In this document: positions 26,754 through 35,623 of the stretch, one piece after another
How the letters are laid out: every line of letters starts with the position of its first letter
How positions within the stretch are numbered: position 1 is the first letter of the stretch
From: Nitratireductor sp. ZSWI3
Lineage (GTDB): Bacteria; Pseudomonadota; Alphaproteobacteria; Rhizobiales; Rhizobiaceae
Direction: 5' to 3'
NCBI RefSeq assembly: GCF_024655565.1
Contig: NZ_JANKOF010000018.1
Location: forward strand, 1-63,297
Length of the DNA: 63,297 nucleotides
Program-made: the position numbers and the translations under genes
The notes under the pieces: model-generated
What the model saw: the letters and a program-made list of their open reading frames with translations, nothing else
Database searches by the model: none
What the model was told of the DNA's origin: nothing

Positions 26754-27437
26754 GTGCATCAGAGCGACTTTGTTCCGGTTTCATCGCGCGTGACGATCCA
26801 GGACGGTGTCTACCGCCAGTTGCGCGACGCCCTGATGACCGGCCGCTTCGATCCCGAGCAGGTGCTGACCATCGCGTCGCTGGCCGAGAGCTTCGGCACC
26901 AGCCACATGCCGGTCCGCGAGGCCCTGCGCCGGCTGGCCGCCGAGAACGCCCTGGAGATCGCGCCGAATGGTTCGGCGCGGGTGCCCGCCGTCAGCAAGG
27001 CGCGGCTCGATGACCTTTGCCGCGCCCGCATGGCGGTGGAGGGCCTGGCGGCGGAGCTTGCCGCCGACAATCTCGGCGCCGACGATATCCGCGAGCTGGA
27101 GCGCCTGGTCGCCGCGCATGAAGCCTCCGGACGCGACGAAAGCGTCTATGCGATGCTCGCCAGGAACCGCGAGTTTCATTTCGCTCTCTACGAGGGCTCG
27201 CGCTCGGACGTGCTGATCCAGCTCGCCGAGACGCTGTGGCTGCGTTTCGGCCCCTATATGCGCATGCTGACGCGCAATGTGGAACCGATCCTGCAGTCGC
27301 GGGAGGGCGAGACCTACACGCGCCATCACCACGCGGCCATCGCGGCCCTGCGCAGGCGCGACGCGGCCGGTGTGCGGCAGGCCATCGTCGATGACATCGC
27401 CGCGACACAGGACCTGCTGCGCCCGTTCTGCGACTGA
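26754..27437 (+). CDS. GntR-family regulator, FadR/FCD type
   Basis: 227 aa. GntR winged helix (about 10-75: VYRQLRDALMTGRFD, SLAESFGTSHMPVREALRRLAAENALEI) and FCD all-helical effector domain (about 85-220) with the metal/ligand residues spread in DDLCRARMAVEG, NREFHFALYEGSRSD and HHHAAIAAL. GTG start at 26754 with GGGGAGGCAG upstream. Second GntR-type regulator near the amino-sugar operon; it may respond to a downstream acid or act on other targets. Confidence 0.88.
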   Translation: MHQSDFVPVSSRVTIQDGVYRQLRDALMTGRFDPEQVLTIASLAESFGTSHMPVREALRRLAAENALEIAPNGSARVPAVSKARLDDLCRARMAVEGLAAELAADNLGADDIRELERLVAAHEASGRDESVYAMLARNREFHFALYEGSRSDVLIQLAETLWLRFGPYMRMLTRNVEPILQSREGETYTRHHHAAIAALRRRDAAGVRQAIVDDIAATQDLLRPFCD

Positions 27438-27558
27438 CCCCGGCACAAGGCACGACGCCGCATGGGCCGGGAGACGGTGTCTGGAACCATGTCAGGAGCG
27501 TTGAAATAAACGCCCGATTTTCGGCGGCGGGCGAACGGCTTTGCGCTACTGTCCGCCC

Positions 27559-28638
27559 ATGCTGTTCCAACGCCCCGACGACGACCATCTCTATCAGGCG
27601 CTGATCGCCCGCGACGCGGCCCTCGACGGCTTCGTCTATGCGGGCGTGACGACCACCGGCATCTTTTGCCGCATCACCTGCCCGGCCCGCAAGCCGAGGC
27701 GCGAGAACGTCGTCTTCTACGACACGGTCGCGCAATGTTTCGAGGCGGGTCTGAGGCCATGCAAGCGCTGCCGGCCCCTGGCCCGCGCCGGCGAGGCCGA
27801 TCCGCTCGTCGGCGACCTCCTCGCGCGGCTGGAGGCGGAACCCGAAAGACGCTGGTCGGAGACGGATGTTGTCCGGCTGGGTCACGACCCCTCGACCGTG
27901 CGCCGCGCCTTCAAGCGACGCTTCGGCCTCAGCTTCCTGGAGATGGCGCGGCTGCGGCGCGTCGGCCAGGCGGTGGAGAACCTTGCCGGCGGCGCCAGCG
28001 TGATCGAGGCGCAGCAGGAGGCGGGCTTTGCCTCCGGCAGTGGCTTTCGCAATGCGGTGACACGGCTTCTCGGCGAAGCGCCCGCCGGCATGCGTCGCCG
28101 CCCGCTGCTGTTGGCCGACTGGATCGAGACGCCGATCGGCGCAATGGTCGCGGTCGCCGACGGCCACGCGCTGCACCTCCTCGAATTTCTCGAACGCACG
28201 GCCCTGCCGGCCGAGATCCGCAAGCTGCAAAAAGCGACCGGCTCGGCGATCGCCATGGGGCGCAACGCGCCCATCGGACAGATCGCCGCCGAGCTCGACG
28301 CCTATTTCGCCGGCCGCTCGGCCCGCTTCGAGACGCGGCTCGCCGGCCACGGAACGCCCTTCGAGCGCGACGTCTGGCGTGCCTTGCGGAAGATCCCGCC
28401 GGGCGCGGCGCGCAGTTATTCGCAGCTTGCCGCAGAGCTCGACCGCCCGGATGCCACGCGTGCCGTGGCGCGGGCCAACGGAACCAACCAGATCGCCATC
28501 GTCATCCCCTGCCACCGGGTGCTCGCCGCTGATGGCGGCCTGACCGGATATGGCGGCGGTCTGTGGCGCAAGCGATGGCTGCTCGAACATGAAAGAGTGA
28601 TGTTTTCAGGAACCGGAGGACACCATGAGCCAGAGTGA
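27559..28638 (+). CDS. ada: Ada: methylphosphotriester sensor and O6-methylguanine methyltransferase
   Basis: 359 aa, full Ada architecture. Metal-binding N-Ada domain (about 1-80) with the methyl-acceptor Cys region FCRITCPARKP and the CKRCRP pair, an AraC-type DNA-binding domain (about 85-185), and the C-terminal methyltransferase (about 190-355) with IPCHRVLAADGGLTGYGGG. Self-methylation activates the adaptive response to alkylation. ATG at 27559; an in-frame TTG at 27541 is less likely. Its last 14 bases overlap the next gene. Confidence 0.95.
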   Translation: MLFQRPDDDHLYQALIARDAALDGFVYAGVTTTGIFCRITCPARKPRRENVVFYDTVAQCFEAGLRPCKRCRPLARAGEADPLVGDLLARLEAEPERRWSETDVVRLGHDPSTVRRAFKRRFGLSFLEMARLRRVGQAVENLAGGASVIEAQQEAGFASGSGFRNAVTRLLGEAPAGMRRRPLLLADWIETPIGAMVAVADGHALHLLEFLERTALPAEIRKLQKATGSAIAMGRNAPIGQIAAELDAYFAGRSARFETRLAGHGTPFERDVWRALRKIPPGAARSYSQLAAELDRPDATRAVARANGTNQIAIVIPCHRVLAADGGLTGYGGGLWRKRWLLEHERVMFSGTGGHHEPE

Positions 28639-29389
28639 CAAAACCCACGCCTTCGCCGCCCTGCACGTCAAGGGCGACCCGCTGATCCTCTACAATGTCT
28701 GGGATGCGGGTTCGGCAAAGGCCGTCGCCGGGGGCGGCGCGAAGGCGCTCGCCACCGGAAGCTGGTCGGTCGCCGCCGCCCATGGCTATGGCGACGGCGA
28801 GAAGATACCGCTCGCCGTGCTCACCGCCGTCGCGGAGCGCATCGCGCAAACGGTGGACCTGCCGCTCTCCGTGGATTTCGAGGGCGCTTACGCGACCGAA
28901 TCGCAACAAGCCGCCGAAAACGTTGCCCGCCTGCTCGACGCTGGCGCGATCGGCATCAATTTCGAGGACCAGATCGTCGGCGGAGACGGATTGCACGCTA
29001 TTGCCGACCAGGCGGCGCGCATCGCCGCCATCCGGGCCATGGCCGAAAGGAAGGGCGTGGCGCTTTTCATCAACGCGCGGACCGACCTCTTCCTCAAGGA
29101 AAGCGACCGCAGCCGGCACGCGGCGCTGCTGGCCGAGGCGAAGGAACGCGCGCGAGCCTATGAGGAGGCCGGCGCCAGCGGCTTCTTCGCGCCAGCGCTG
29201 GTCGATGAGGGACTGATCGGCGAGCTTTGCGACGCGACAGCGCTGCCGGTCAACATCATGGCCATGAAGGATGCACCGGACGCCGGCCGTCTCGGCGCGC
29301 TGGGCGTGGCGCGGATCAGCCACGGTCCCGGCCCCTACCGGGCGGCGATGGCCCGCCTGCAGGAAGCCGCGGCGGCGATCTACGGGTAG
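28625..29389 (+). CDS. PEP mutase / isocitrate lyase family protein
   Basis: 254 aa. TIM-barrel enzyme of the PEP-mutase/methylisocitrate-lyase superfamily: LYNVWDAGSAKAVAGGGAKA, LSVDFEGAYA with the Mg-binding acidic residues, GAIGINFEDQI, FINARTDLFL and RISHGPGPYR. The canonical lyase KKCGH loop is not present, so it is probably a lyase or phosphonate-type enzyme of unknown substrate. It overlaps ada by 14 bases and starts after GGAACCGGAGGAC; coexpression with ada may be incidental. Confidence 0.82.
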   Translation: MSQSDKTHAFAALHVKGDPLILYNVWDAGSAKAVAGGGAKALATGSWSVAAAHGYGDGEKIPLAVLTAVAERIAQTVDLPLSVDFEGAYATESQQAAENVARLLDAGAIGINFEDQIVGGDGLHAIADQAARIAAIRAMAERKGVALFINARTDLFLKESDRSRHAALLAEAKERARAYEEAGASGFFAPALVDEGLIGELCDATALPVNIMAMKDAPDAGRLGALGVARISHGPGPYRAAMARLQEAAAAIYG

Positions 29390-29409
29390 CGGTTCTGCTT
29401 GGCGCGGCA

Positions 29410-30258
29410 TCAGCCGGCAGCGGGCTTGTTCCAGTGGATGTGCTCCAGCGCCTGGATGCGGCTGCGCGAGGCATCCCAGTTCCTGTGGGTGACCCGGTCG
29501 ATGATGGCTTCCGCCAGCGCGATGAGCGCCACACTGGAATCCCAGGTGCGGCCCGCATCGATGGCGCAGGGCAGGACCACCTTCGCATAGCGCGAGATGG
29601 GTGACAGCCAGCTGTCGGTGATGAGCACGATGCGCGCCCTGCGCTCGCCGAGCAGTTCACTCAGATGAACGAGATCGCGCTGGTAGCGGCGGATGTCGAA
29701 CAGCACCACCACATCGCCCGCCCGGATGTCGAGCAACTGGTCGTCCCAGGTGGAGGTCTGGTCCTGGAAGCGGCGCACATTGGGCCGCACGATGCGCAAA
29801 TGCGCCGCCATGTAGCGCGCGACGGCATCGCTGAAGCGCCCGCCGAGCAGGTAGCAGGCCGCCTTGTGATCGGACAGGAGCAGGCAGGCGGCCTCGAACT
29901 CGCTCTCCGGGATGGCGCCCAGCGTCGCGGCGAGATTGGCCTCGGCGCGGGCGAAATACGCCCCGAGCGCCGACCCGTCGGCACTGCGCGCCGAGGAGGT
30001 TTCGCCCTTTTCGAGCGGCGAGAGAAGCTCGGCCTGGATCTCCGTCCTCAGCGCCCGCTGAAACTCGGGATAGCCGGAATAGCCAAGGCGCGAGACGAAG
30101 CGCAAGACGGTGGGAGCGCTCGTGCCGGCACGGTCGGCGAATTCGGCCACCGTCGACAGGCCGCTGCTCGGATAGTTGGCAAGGAAGGCATGCGCGACCT
30201 TCCGCTCCGCGTCGGTCATGTGACCGAGCGCTTCGTGCACCTGTTCCTTGGTTCCCAA
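29410..30258 (-). CDS. RpiR/MurR-family regulator of the TRAP operon
   Basis: 282 aa. N-terminal RpiR helix-turn-helix (about 1-75: LSTVAEFADRAGTSAPTVLRFVSRLGYSGYPEFQ) and C-terminal SIS sugar-isomerase-fold sensor (about 115-250; CYLLGGRFSDAVARYMA, RIVLITDSWLSPISRYA). The SIS domain usually binds a phosphosugar, but members near catabolic operons also sense amines and acids. Divergent from the amidohydrolase-TRAP operon; two 14-bp GTAAT-type sites in the gap are probable binding sites. Confidence 0.88.
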   Translation of the reverse strand: MGTKEQVHEALGHMTDAERKVAHAFLANYPSSGLSTVAEFADRAGTSAPTVLRFVSRLGYSGYPEFQRALRTEIQAELLSPLEKGETSSARSADGSALGAYFARAEANLAATLGAIPESEFEAACLLLSDHKAACYLLGGRFSDAVARYMAAHLRIVRPNVRRFQDQTSTWDDQLLDIRAGDVVVLFDIRRYQRDLVHLSELLGERRARIVLITDSWLSPISRYAKVVLPCAIDAGRTWDSSVALIALAEAIIDRVTHRNWDASRSRIQALEHIHWNKPAAG

Positions 30259-30296
30259 ACGAGACTCCCCATTGGCGGACGGCTGCGGACCGCTTC

Positions 30297-30310
30297 GTAA
30301 TAAAAATTAC
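30297..30310. promoter_or_regulatory. Candidate RpiR operator 1
   Basis: GTAAT-AAAA-ATTAC perfect palindrome, 38 bases after the RpiR start codon on the divergent side. The shape recalls known RpiR/HexR sites (GTAAT arms with an A/T centre). Confidence 0.65.
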
Positions 30311-30314
30311 ACGA

Positions 30315-30348
30315 TTGACAAAAGTGTCGCAATGCTAATCAATATTAC
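30315..30348 (+). promoter_or_regulatory. TTGACA promoter element and candidate RpiR operator 2
   Basis: A consensus -35 TTGACA lies at 30315-30320. CTAAT-CAAT-ATTAC at 30335-30348 repeats the first site with a C for the leading G and lies where the -10 region should be. The sites start 38 bases apart, flanking the -35, an arrangement suited to repression of the amidohydrolase-TRAP operon. Confidence 0.55.
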
Positions 30349-30375
30349 AAACGACGCCGCAAGGGGAACGGTCCG

Positions 30376-31233
30376 GTGGAACTCGGACACACGGCGACCA
30401 AAGGGGCTTGCGAGGAGATCTTCCTGGTGGCGAAGGCATTGCTCGAACCGTCTGAGGGTTCACCTGTCGCGATCGAGCGGCGGGAGGGGCGCTCGCCGGT
30501 CGTGCTCGTCTGCGAACACGCCTCCAGGACGATCCCGCTGGCGCTCGGCACGCTCGGCGCCGAACCCGAGACGCTGGACAGCCATGCGGCCTGGGACATC
30601 GGCGCACTGGCCGTCGCCCGCGGACTTTCCGAACGCCTCGACGCGCCGCTCGTCTTCCAGCGCTTCTCGCGCCTCGTCTATGACTGCAACCGGCCACCCG
30701 AAGCGCCGGATGCCATCCCGGAGACAAGCGAGATCCATCGGGTTCCGGGCAATCGCAACCTCGATGCCGCGATGCGGCAGCAACGCGCCGACGCGCTTTA
30801 TCATCCATTTCACGCCGCCATAGGCGCCCTCATCGAAACGCGACTTGCCGCCGGCAGCCGCCCGGTGCTGGTGACGGTCCATTCCTTCACGCCGGTCTAT
30901 TTCGGCAAGATGCGCGAGGGCGGCCTCGGCATATTGCACGACGCCGACCGGGAGCTGGGCGATGCAATGCTGGCGGCGGCCGAAGAGATCGGCCTTGCCG
31001 GCGTGCGGCGCAACTATCCCTATGGCCCCGCCGATGGAGTGACGCACACGCTGAAGCGCCACGGGCTCGCCCGCGGCATCCCTAACGTGATGCTCGAGAT
31101 CCGCAACGACCTGATTTCCGGACCGCAGGGCCAGGCGGAATGGGCCGATCGCGTCGCCGGTCTCCTGGCCCGCGCCCTGCCCCTTTTCGAGAAGGAGGAC
31201 GCCGGCATGCCTCAGAAGGAGCCGAAAGCATGA
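30376..31233 (+). CDS. N-formylglutamate amidohydrolase family enzyme
   Basis: 285 aa. Zinc-dependent amidohydrolase of the N-formylglutamate deformylase family (HutG2 type): VVLVCEHASRTIP, HAAWDIGA, DCNRPPEAP, the HSFTP motif in LVTVHSFTPVYFG and NVMLEIRNDLI. No hut gene is near, so histidine catabolism is unlikely. It is the first gene of an operon with TRAP transporter, GS-like ligase and two dehydrogenases and overlaps dctQ by ATGA, so it probably cleaves an acyl- or glutamyl-amide of the imported amine. GTG start at 30376 after AAGGGGAAC. Confidence 0.85.
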   Translation: MELGHTATKGACEEIFLVAKALLEPSEGSPVAIERREGRSPVVLVCEHASRTIPLALGTLGAEPETLDSHAAWDIGALAVARGLSERLDAPLVFQRFSRLVYDCNRPPEAPDAIPETSEIHRVPGNRNLDAAMRQQRADALYHPFHAAIGALIETRLAAGSRPVLVTVHSFTPVYFGKMREGGLGILHDADRELGDAMLAAAEEIGLAGVRRNYPYGPADGVTHTLKRHGLARGIPNVMLEIRNDLISGPQGQAEWADRVAGLLARALPLFEKEDAGMPQKEPKA

Positions 31234-31757
31234 AGGCTCTCGCCGCCTATGTCCGCATCGTCGACCGCTTCAACCGGCGGATCGGGCGTTTCGCGATGTA
31301 TCTGATCTTCGCCATGATGGGGGTGCTCCTGTGGTCGTCGATCTCGAAGTTTGCCGGCTCGCCCGCCCTGTGGACGCTGGAGATGGCGCAGTTCATCATG
31401 GTCGGCTACTACATACTGGGCGGGCCCTATTCGATGCAGCTCGGCGACCATGTGCGCATGGATCTCCTCTATTCGGGCTGGTCGCACCGGCGCAAATCGG
31501 CCGTCGACGCGATCACCGTCCTGTTCCTGATCTTCTACCTCTTCATCCTTCTCTACGGTGGTGTCTCGAGCACGACCTACGCCCTCGAATTCGGCGAGCG
31601 CGCCCATTCGGTCTGGCGGCCCTACATGTGGCCCGTCAAGCTGGTCGCCACAACCGGGATCCTGCTCATGCTGATGCAGGCCCTGGCCGAGCTTTTCCGA
31701 GACGTTCTTTATCTGCGCGGCATCAATGTCGACCACCCGCATGAGGCAGGCCTGTGA
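31230..31757 (+). CDS. TRAP transporter small permease (DctQ)
   Basis: 175 aa, four predicted membrane helices, first FAMYLIFAMMGVLLWSSI. GPYSMQLGDHVRMDLLYSGW is the conserved DctQ loop. Works with the large permease and the binding protein that follow. ATG at 31230 overlaps the amidohydrolase stop; the stop overlaps the GTG of the large permease. Confidence 0.9.
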   Translation: MKALAAYVRIVDRFNRRIGRFAMYLIFAMMGVLLWSSISKFAGSPALWTLEMAQFIMVGYYILGGPYSMQLGDHVRMDLLYSGWSHRRKSAVDAITVLFLIFYLFILLYGGVSSTTYALEFGERAHSVWRPYMWPVKLVATTGILLMLMQALAELFRDVLYLRGINVDHPHEAGL

Positions 31758-33088
31758 GCTACGAGCTGATCGCATTGTTCATGTTCGCCTCGATGATGGC
31801 GCTGCTGATCACCGGGCAGCGCGTTTTCGGCGTCATCGGCGCAGTGGCCGTGCTGGCGGCGCTGCCGCTGTGGGGCACCGGCGGCGTGGAGATCGCCTTC
31901 GCCCAGTCGATCAAGCTGATGAAATGGTATCCGCTGCTGACGCTGCCGATGTTCATCTTCATGGGCTACATGCTGTCGGAAAGCCGGATCGCCGACGATC
32001 TCTACCGCATGTTCCATGTCTGGTTCGGCCCCGTGCCCGGCGGCCTGGCGATCGGCACCATCGGCCTGATGGTCGTCATCTCCGCGATGAACGGGCTGTC
32101 GGTGGCCGGCATGGCCATCGGCGCGACGATTGCCCTGCCCGAGCTCCTGCGGCGCGGCTACGACAAGCAGATGATCACCGGCGTCGTCCAGGGCGGATCG
32201 AGCCTCGGCATCCTGATCCCGCCTTCGGTCGTGCTCGTGCTCTACGGCATGATCGCCCGCCAGCCGGTCAGCCAGCTCTGGCTTGCCGGCGCGATGCCGG
32301 GTTTCCTGATGGCGGGCCTGTTCGTCGCCTACATCGCCATCCGCTGCTATTTCCAACCGCATCTCGGGCCGGCGCTGACGCGCGAGGAGCGCGCCGCCAT
32401 CACCTGGGGCGAGCGGATTGCCCTTCTGCGCGCGGGCATCCTGCCCTTCATGATCTTCTTCTTCATGAACGGCCTGTTCCTGATGGGCGTCACCAGCCTC
32501 GTGGAAAGCTCTGCTGTGGGTGCGCTGTCCGCCATGGCGGCGGCCATCATCAAAGGACGCCTGACGCGCGAGGTCTTCGAGAACACGGTCCGCAAGACGC
32601 TCGGCATCTCCTGCATGTTCATGTGGATCATCCTCGCCGCCCTGTGCTTCGGTGCCGTCTTCGACGGGCTGGGCGCCGTCAAGGCGATCGAGGGCTTTTT
32701 TCTCGACCGCCTCGGCCTCGATCGCTGGCAGGTGCTCATCCTGATGCAGCTCAGCTTCCTGCTGATGGGCACCTTCCTCGACGACACGGCGATGCTGGTC
32801 ATCGTGGCGCCGCTTTACGTGCCGCTGGTCAAGGCGCTCGAGTTCGATCTGGTCTGGTACGGCGTTCTCTACACGATCACCTGCCAGATCGCGTATATGA
32901 CGCCACCCTTCGGCTACAACCTGTTCCTGATGCGCGCCATGGCGCCACCCGACATCCGGCTGCGCGACATCTACCTTTCGGTCATTCCGTTTGTCTTTGT
33001 GATGATCATCACTCTCATCATCGTGATGGTGTACCCGCAGCTCGCACTGTGGCTCCCGGGCCAGTTCCAGGGGAAGCTTCAAGGCTGA
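31754..33088 (+). CDS. TRAP transporter large permease (DctM)
   Basis: 444 aa, about twelve predicted helices, usual length. Recognisable DctM segments: LPMFIFMGYMLSESRIADDLYRM, GGSSLGILIPPSVVLVLYG, LMGTFLDDTAMLVIVAPLY and MTPPFGYNLFLMRAMAP. GTG start overlapping the small-permease stop. Sodium-driven uptake of the substrate delivered by the binding protein. Confidence 0.94.
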   Translation: MSYELIALFMFASMMALLITGQRVFGVIGAVAVLAALPLWGTGGVEIAFAQSIKLMKWYPLLTLPMFIFMGYMLSESRIADDLYRMFHVWFGPVPGGLAIGTIGLMVVISAMNGLSVAGMAIGATIALPELLRRGYDKQMITGVVQGGSSLGILIPPSVVLVLYGMIARQPVSQLWLAGAMPGFLMAGLFVAYIAIRCYFQPHLGPALTREERAAITWGERIALLRAGILPFMIFFFMNGLFLMGVTSLVESSAVGALSAMAAAIIKGRLTREVFENTVRKTLGISCMFMWIILAALCFGAVFDGLGAVKAIEGFFLDRLGLDRWQVLILMQLSFLLMGTFLDDTAMLVIVAPLYVPLVKALEFDLVWYGVLYTITCQIAYMTPPFGYNLFLMRAMAPPDIRLRDIYLSVIPFVFVMIITLIIVMVYPQLALWLPGQFQGKLQG

Positions 33089-33130
33089 AGCCAATGAAAA
33101 CGAAGAAAACCACCAGAGAAGGAGAGCAGC

Positions 33131-34177
33131 ATGTTTAGCAGACGACAATTCCTCACCAAGGCCGGGGCCGCCGGCGCGGCAGCCGGAACCGCATTGGCCG
33201 CTCCTCCCGTCATCGCGCAGGAGCCGATCCGCTGGCGCATGCAGACCTATGCCGGCGCCACGCTCGGGCAGTTCGTCACCCAGCCCTTCGTCGATGCCTT
33301 CAACAAGGCGGCGAACGGCGAGATGGTGATCGAGCTGTTCTTCGCCGATCAGATCGTTCCGACCGGCGAGCTCTTCCGCGCCATGCAGGCGGGAACCATC
33401 GACGCCGTGCATTCCGACGACGATTCCATGGCCGCTCCCGTAGAGATCAGCATTTTCGGCGGCTATTTCCCGTTCGCGACGCGCTCCATCGTCGACGTGC
33501 CGGTGCTTTTCACGCAATACGGGCTCGCCGACATCTGGCGCGATGCCTATGCCAAGGCCGGCGGCGTCGTATGGCTGTCGGCTGCCGGGCAGGATCCGTG
33601 CAACTTCAACACCAAGAAGGAGATCAAGAGCCTTGCCGACCTGTCGGGCCTCAAGCTCTACACCTTCCCGACCGCCGGACGCTTCCTCACCCAGTTCGGC
33701 GTGGTGCCGGTCTCGATCCCCTACGAGGATGCCGAAGTGGCCGTCCAGACCGGCGAACTCGACGGCATGGCCTGGTCGGGCATCACCGAGGATTATACGG
33801 TGGGCTGGGCCAACGTGACCGACTACTTCCTCACCAATAACATCTCCGGCGCCTGGATCGGCTCCTGGTTTGCCAATGAGAAGAAGTGGGCGGACCTGCC
33901 TGACCACCTGAAGCAGATCTACATGTCCTGCATGGAGGCAAGCCACACCTTCCGCAACCAGTGGTACTGGGGCGGCGAGGCCAAGCTGCGGGCCACCGGA
34001 GACAAACTCAAGCTGCGCTCCGTTCCCGCGGCGGAATGGAAGCAGGTCGAGGATGCGGCGGTGAAGTTCTGGGAGGAGATCGCCGCCGAGAGCGAAACCA
34101 AGGCGAAGGTGATCGAGATCTTCAAGCAGTACAACGGCGTCATCAACAACGCCGGCTTCCCGTACAGCCAGACCTGA
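33131..34177 (+). CDS. TRAP transporter substrate-binding protein (DctP family)
   Basis: 348 aa with a twin-arginine-type signal (SRRQFLTKAGAAGAAAG, cleavage likely after PPVIAQ). Mature part begins EPIRWRMQTYAGATLGQF and keeps the DctP block GLKLYTFPTAGRFLTQFG, where the second conserved residue region that binds a substrate carboxylate usually sits. The TakP/mannitol-type family binds acids; an amino acid or acid derivative is therefore as likely as an amine. Followed by a short stem-loop. Confidence 0.9.
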   Translation: MFSRRQFLTKAGAAGAAAGTALAAPPVIAQEPIRWRMQTYAGATLGQFVTQPFVDAFNKAANGEMVIELFFADQIVPTGELFRAMQAGTIDAVHSDDDSMAAPVEISIFGGYFPFATRSIVDVPVLFTQYGLADIWRDAYAKAGGVVWLSAAGQDPCNFNTKKEIKSLADLSGLKLYTFPTAGRFLTQFGVVPVSIPYEDAEVAVQTGELDGMAWSGITEDYTVGWANVTDYFLTNNISGAWIGSWFANEKKWADLPDHLKQIYMSCMEASHTFRNQWYWGGEAKLRATGDKLKLRSVPAAEWKQVEDAAVKFWEEIAAESETKAKVIEIFKQYNGVINNAGFPYSQT

Positions 34178-34195
34178 TCCCGCAACCGACGACCA

Positions 34196-34225
34196 CGCCG
34201 CCCCGGCCACAGGCTGCGGGCGGCG
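34196..34225 (+). terminator. Stem-loop between the binding-protein and ligase genes
   Basis: CGCCGCCC (34196-34203) and GGGCGGCG (34218-34225) with a 14-base loop. No T-run. A likely mRNA-stabilising structure separating transporter from enzyme genes. Confidence 0.5.
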
Positions 34226-34254
34226 CCTGAACAACTTTTCCAGGATCCCCTTTC

Positions 34255-35622
34255 ATGGCCGGACACCTTTCCATTCAAGATCTCGAGACGGCCGCAAGCC
34301 GCGGTGAGATCGACACCGTTCTGGTGGCGCTGGTCGACATGCAGGGCCGCCTGATGGGCAAGCGCTTCCATGTCGATTTCTTCCTCGAAAGCGCCTTCGA
34401 GGAAACGCACAGCTGCAACTATCTGCTCGCCACCGACCTCGAGATGTATACGGTCGAAGGCTACAAGGCGACCAGTTGGGAAGCCGGCTACGGCGACTAC
34501 ACGATGAAGCCCGACCTGTCGACGCTGCGCCGCGTGCCGTGGCTGGAAGGGACCGCGCTGGTGCTTTGCGACGTGCTCGACCACCACACGCACGCCGAGG
34601 TGCCGCATTCGCCGCGCGCCGTCCTGAAGAAGCAGATCGCCCGGCTGGAAGCGATGGGCATGAAGGCCATGATGGCCTCCGAGCTGGAATTCTTCCTGTT
34701 CCGCGACTCCTTCGAGGAAGTCCACGCCAAGGGCTATCGCGGGCTGGAGCGCATCAGCGCCTACAACGAGGACTACCACATCTTCCAGACCACCAAGGAG
34801 GAGGATGTGATGCGCGCCATCCGCAACGGGCTGAACGGCGCCGACATCCCGGTCGAGAACTCCAAGGGCGAGGCCGATGCCGGCCAGGAGGAGATCAACG
34901 TCCGCTATGCCGACGCGCTGACCATGGCCGACCGGCACGCCATCATCAAGAACGGCTGCAAGGAGATCGCCTGGCAGAAGGGCCGCGCCGTCAGCTTCAT
35001 GGCGAAATGGGACAACCAGGCCGCCGGCAGTTCCTCCCACGTCCATCAGTCGCTCTGGTCGGCCGACGGCAAGCCGCTGTTCTTCGATACCGCCGGCGAG
35101 CACGGCATGTCGCAAACCATGCGCCATTACCTCGCCGGGCTTCTGACCCATGCCGGCGAGATCACCTATTTCCTCGCCCCCTATATCAACTCCTACAAGC
35201 GCTTTGCCGCCGGCACCTTCGCGCCGACCAAGGCCATCTGGTCGTTCGACAACCGCACAGCGGGCTACCGCGTGTGCGGCGCCGACACGAAGGCGGTGCG
35301 CGTGGAATGCCGCGTCGGCGGGGCCGACCTCAACCCTCATCTTGCCTTCGCGGCGTTGATCGCCGCCGGGCTCGATGGCATCGAAAACAAGAGAGAGCTC
35401 GAGCCGGCCTTCACCGGCGACGCGTATCATGAAACGGGAATCCGCGAGATCCCGTCCACGCTGCGCGACGCCGCCGCCGCCCTCGACGGCTCGCAAATGC
35501 TGCGCAAGGCCTTCGGTGATGCGGTGGTCGATCACTATGTCCACGCGGCCCGTTGGGAACAGACCGAATATGACCGCCGCGTCACCGACTGGGAGCTGAG
35601 GCGCGGCTTCGAGAGAGCATGA
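34255..35622 (+). CDS. Glutamine-synthetase-like gamma-glutamyl-amine ligase
   Basis: 455 aa. GS-family (type III GlnA/PuuA-like): N-terminal beta-Grasp (about 15-110) and catalytic domain with ASELEFFLF, AGQEEINVRYADAL, GSSSHVHQSLW, YINSYKRFAAGTFAP, RTAGYRV and VECRVGGADLNPHLAFAAL. Ammonia-site residues differ enough, and the adenylylation Tyr segment of GlnA is absent, so gamma-glutamylation of an amine is the likely reaction. Its neighbours, two dehydrogenases and an amidohydrolase, supply the further steps. ATG at 34255 after CCAGGATCCCC. Confidence 0.87.
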   Translation: MAGHLSIQDLETAASRGEIDTVLVALVDMQGRLMGKRFHVDFFLESAFEETHSCNYLLATDLEMYTVEGYKATSWEAGYGDYTMKPDLSTLRRVPWLEGTALVLCDVLDHHTHAEVPHSPRAVLKKQIARLEAMGMKAMMASELEFFLFRDSFEEVHAKGYRGLERISAYNEDYHIFQTTKEEDVMRAIRNGLNGADIPVENSKGEADAGQEEINVRYADALTMADRHAIIKNGCKEIAWQKGRAVSFMAKWDNQAAGSSSHVHQSLWSADGKPLFFDTAGEHGMSQTMRHYLAGLLTHAGEITYFLAPYINSYKRFAAGTFAPTKAIWSFDNRTAGYRVCGADTKAVRVECRVGGADLNPHLAFAALIAAGLDGIENKRELEPAFTGDAYHETGIREIPSTLRDAAAALDGSQMLRKAFGDAVVDHYVHAARWEQTEYDRRVTDWELRRGFERA

Positions 35623-35623
35623 G

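Noticed and set aside
31709-34234. 841-codon open frame on the minus strand
   Set aside because: Antisense to the TRAP permease and binding-protein genes, which have clear motifs.
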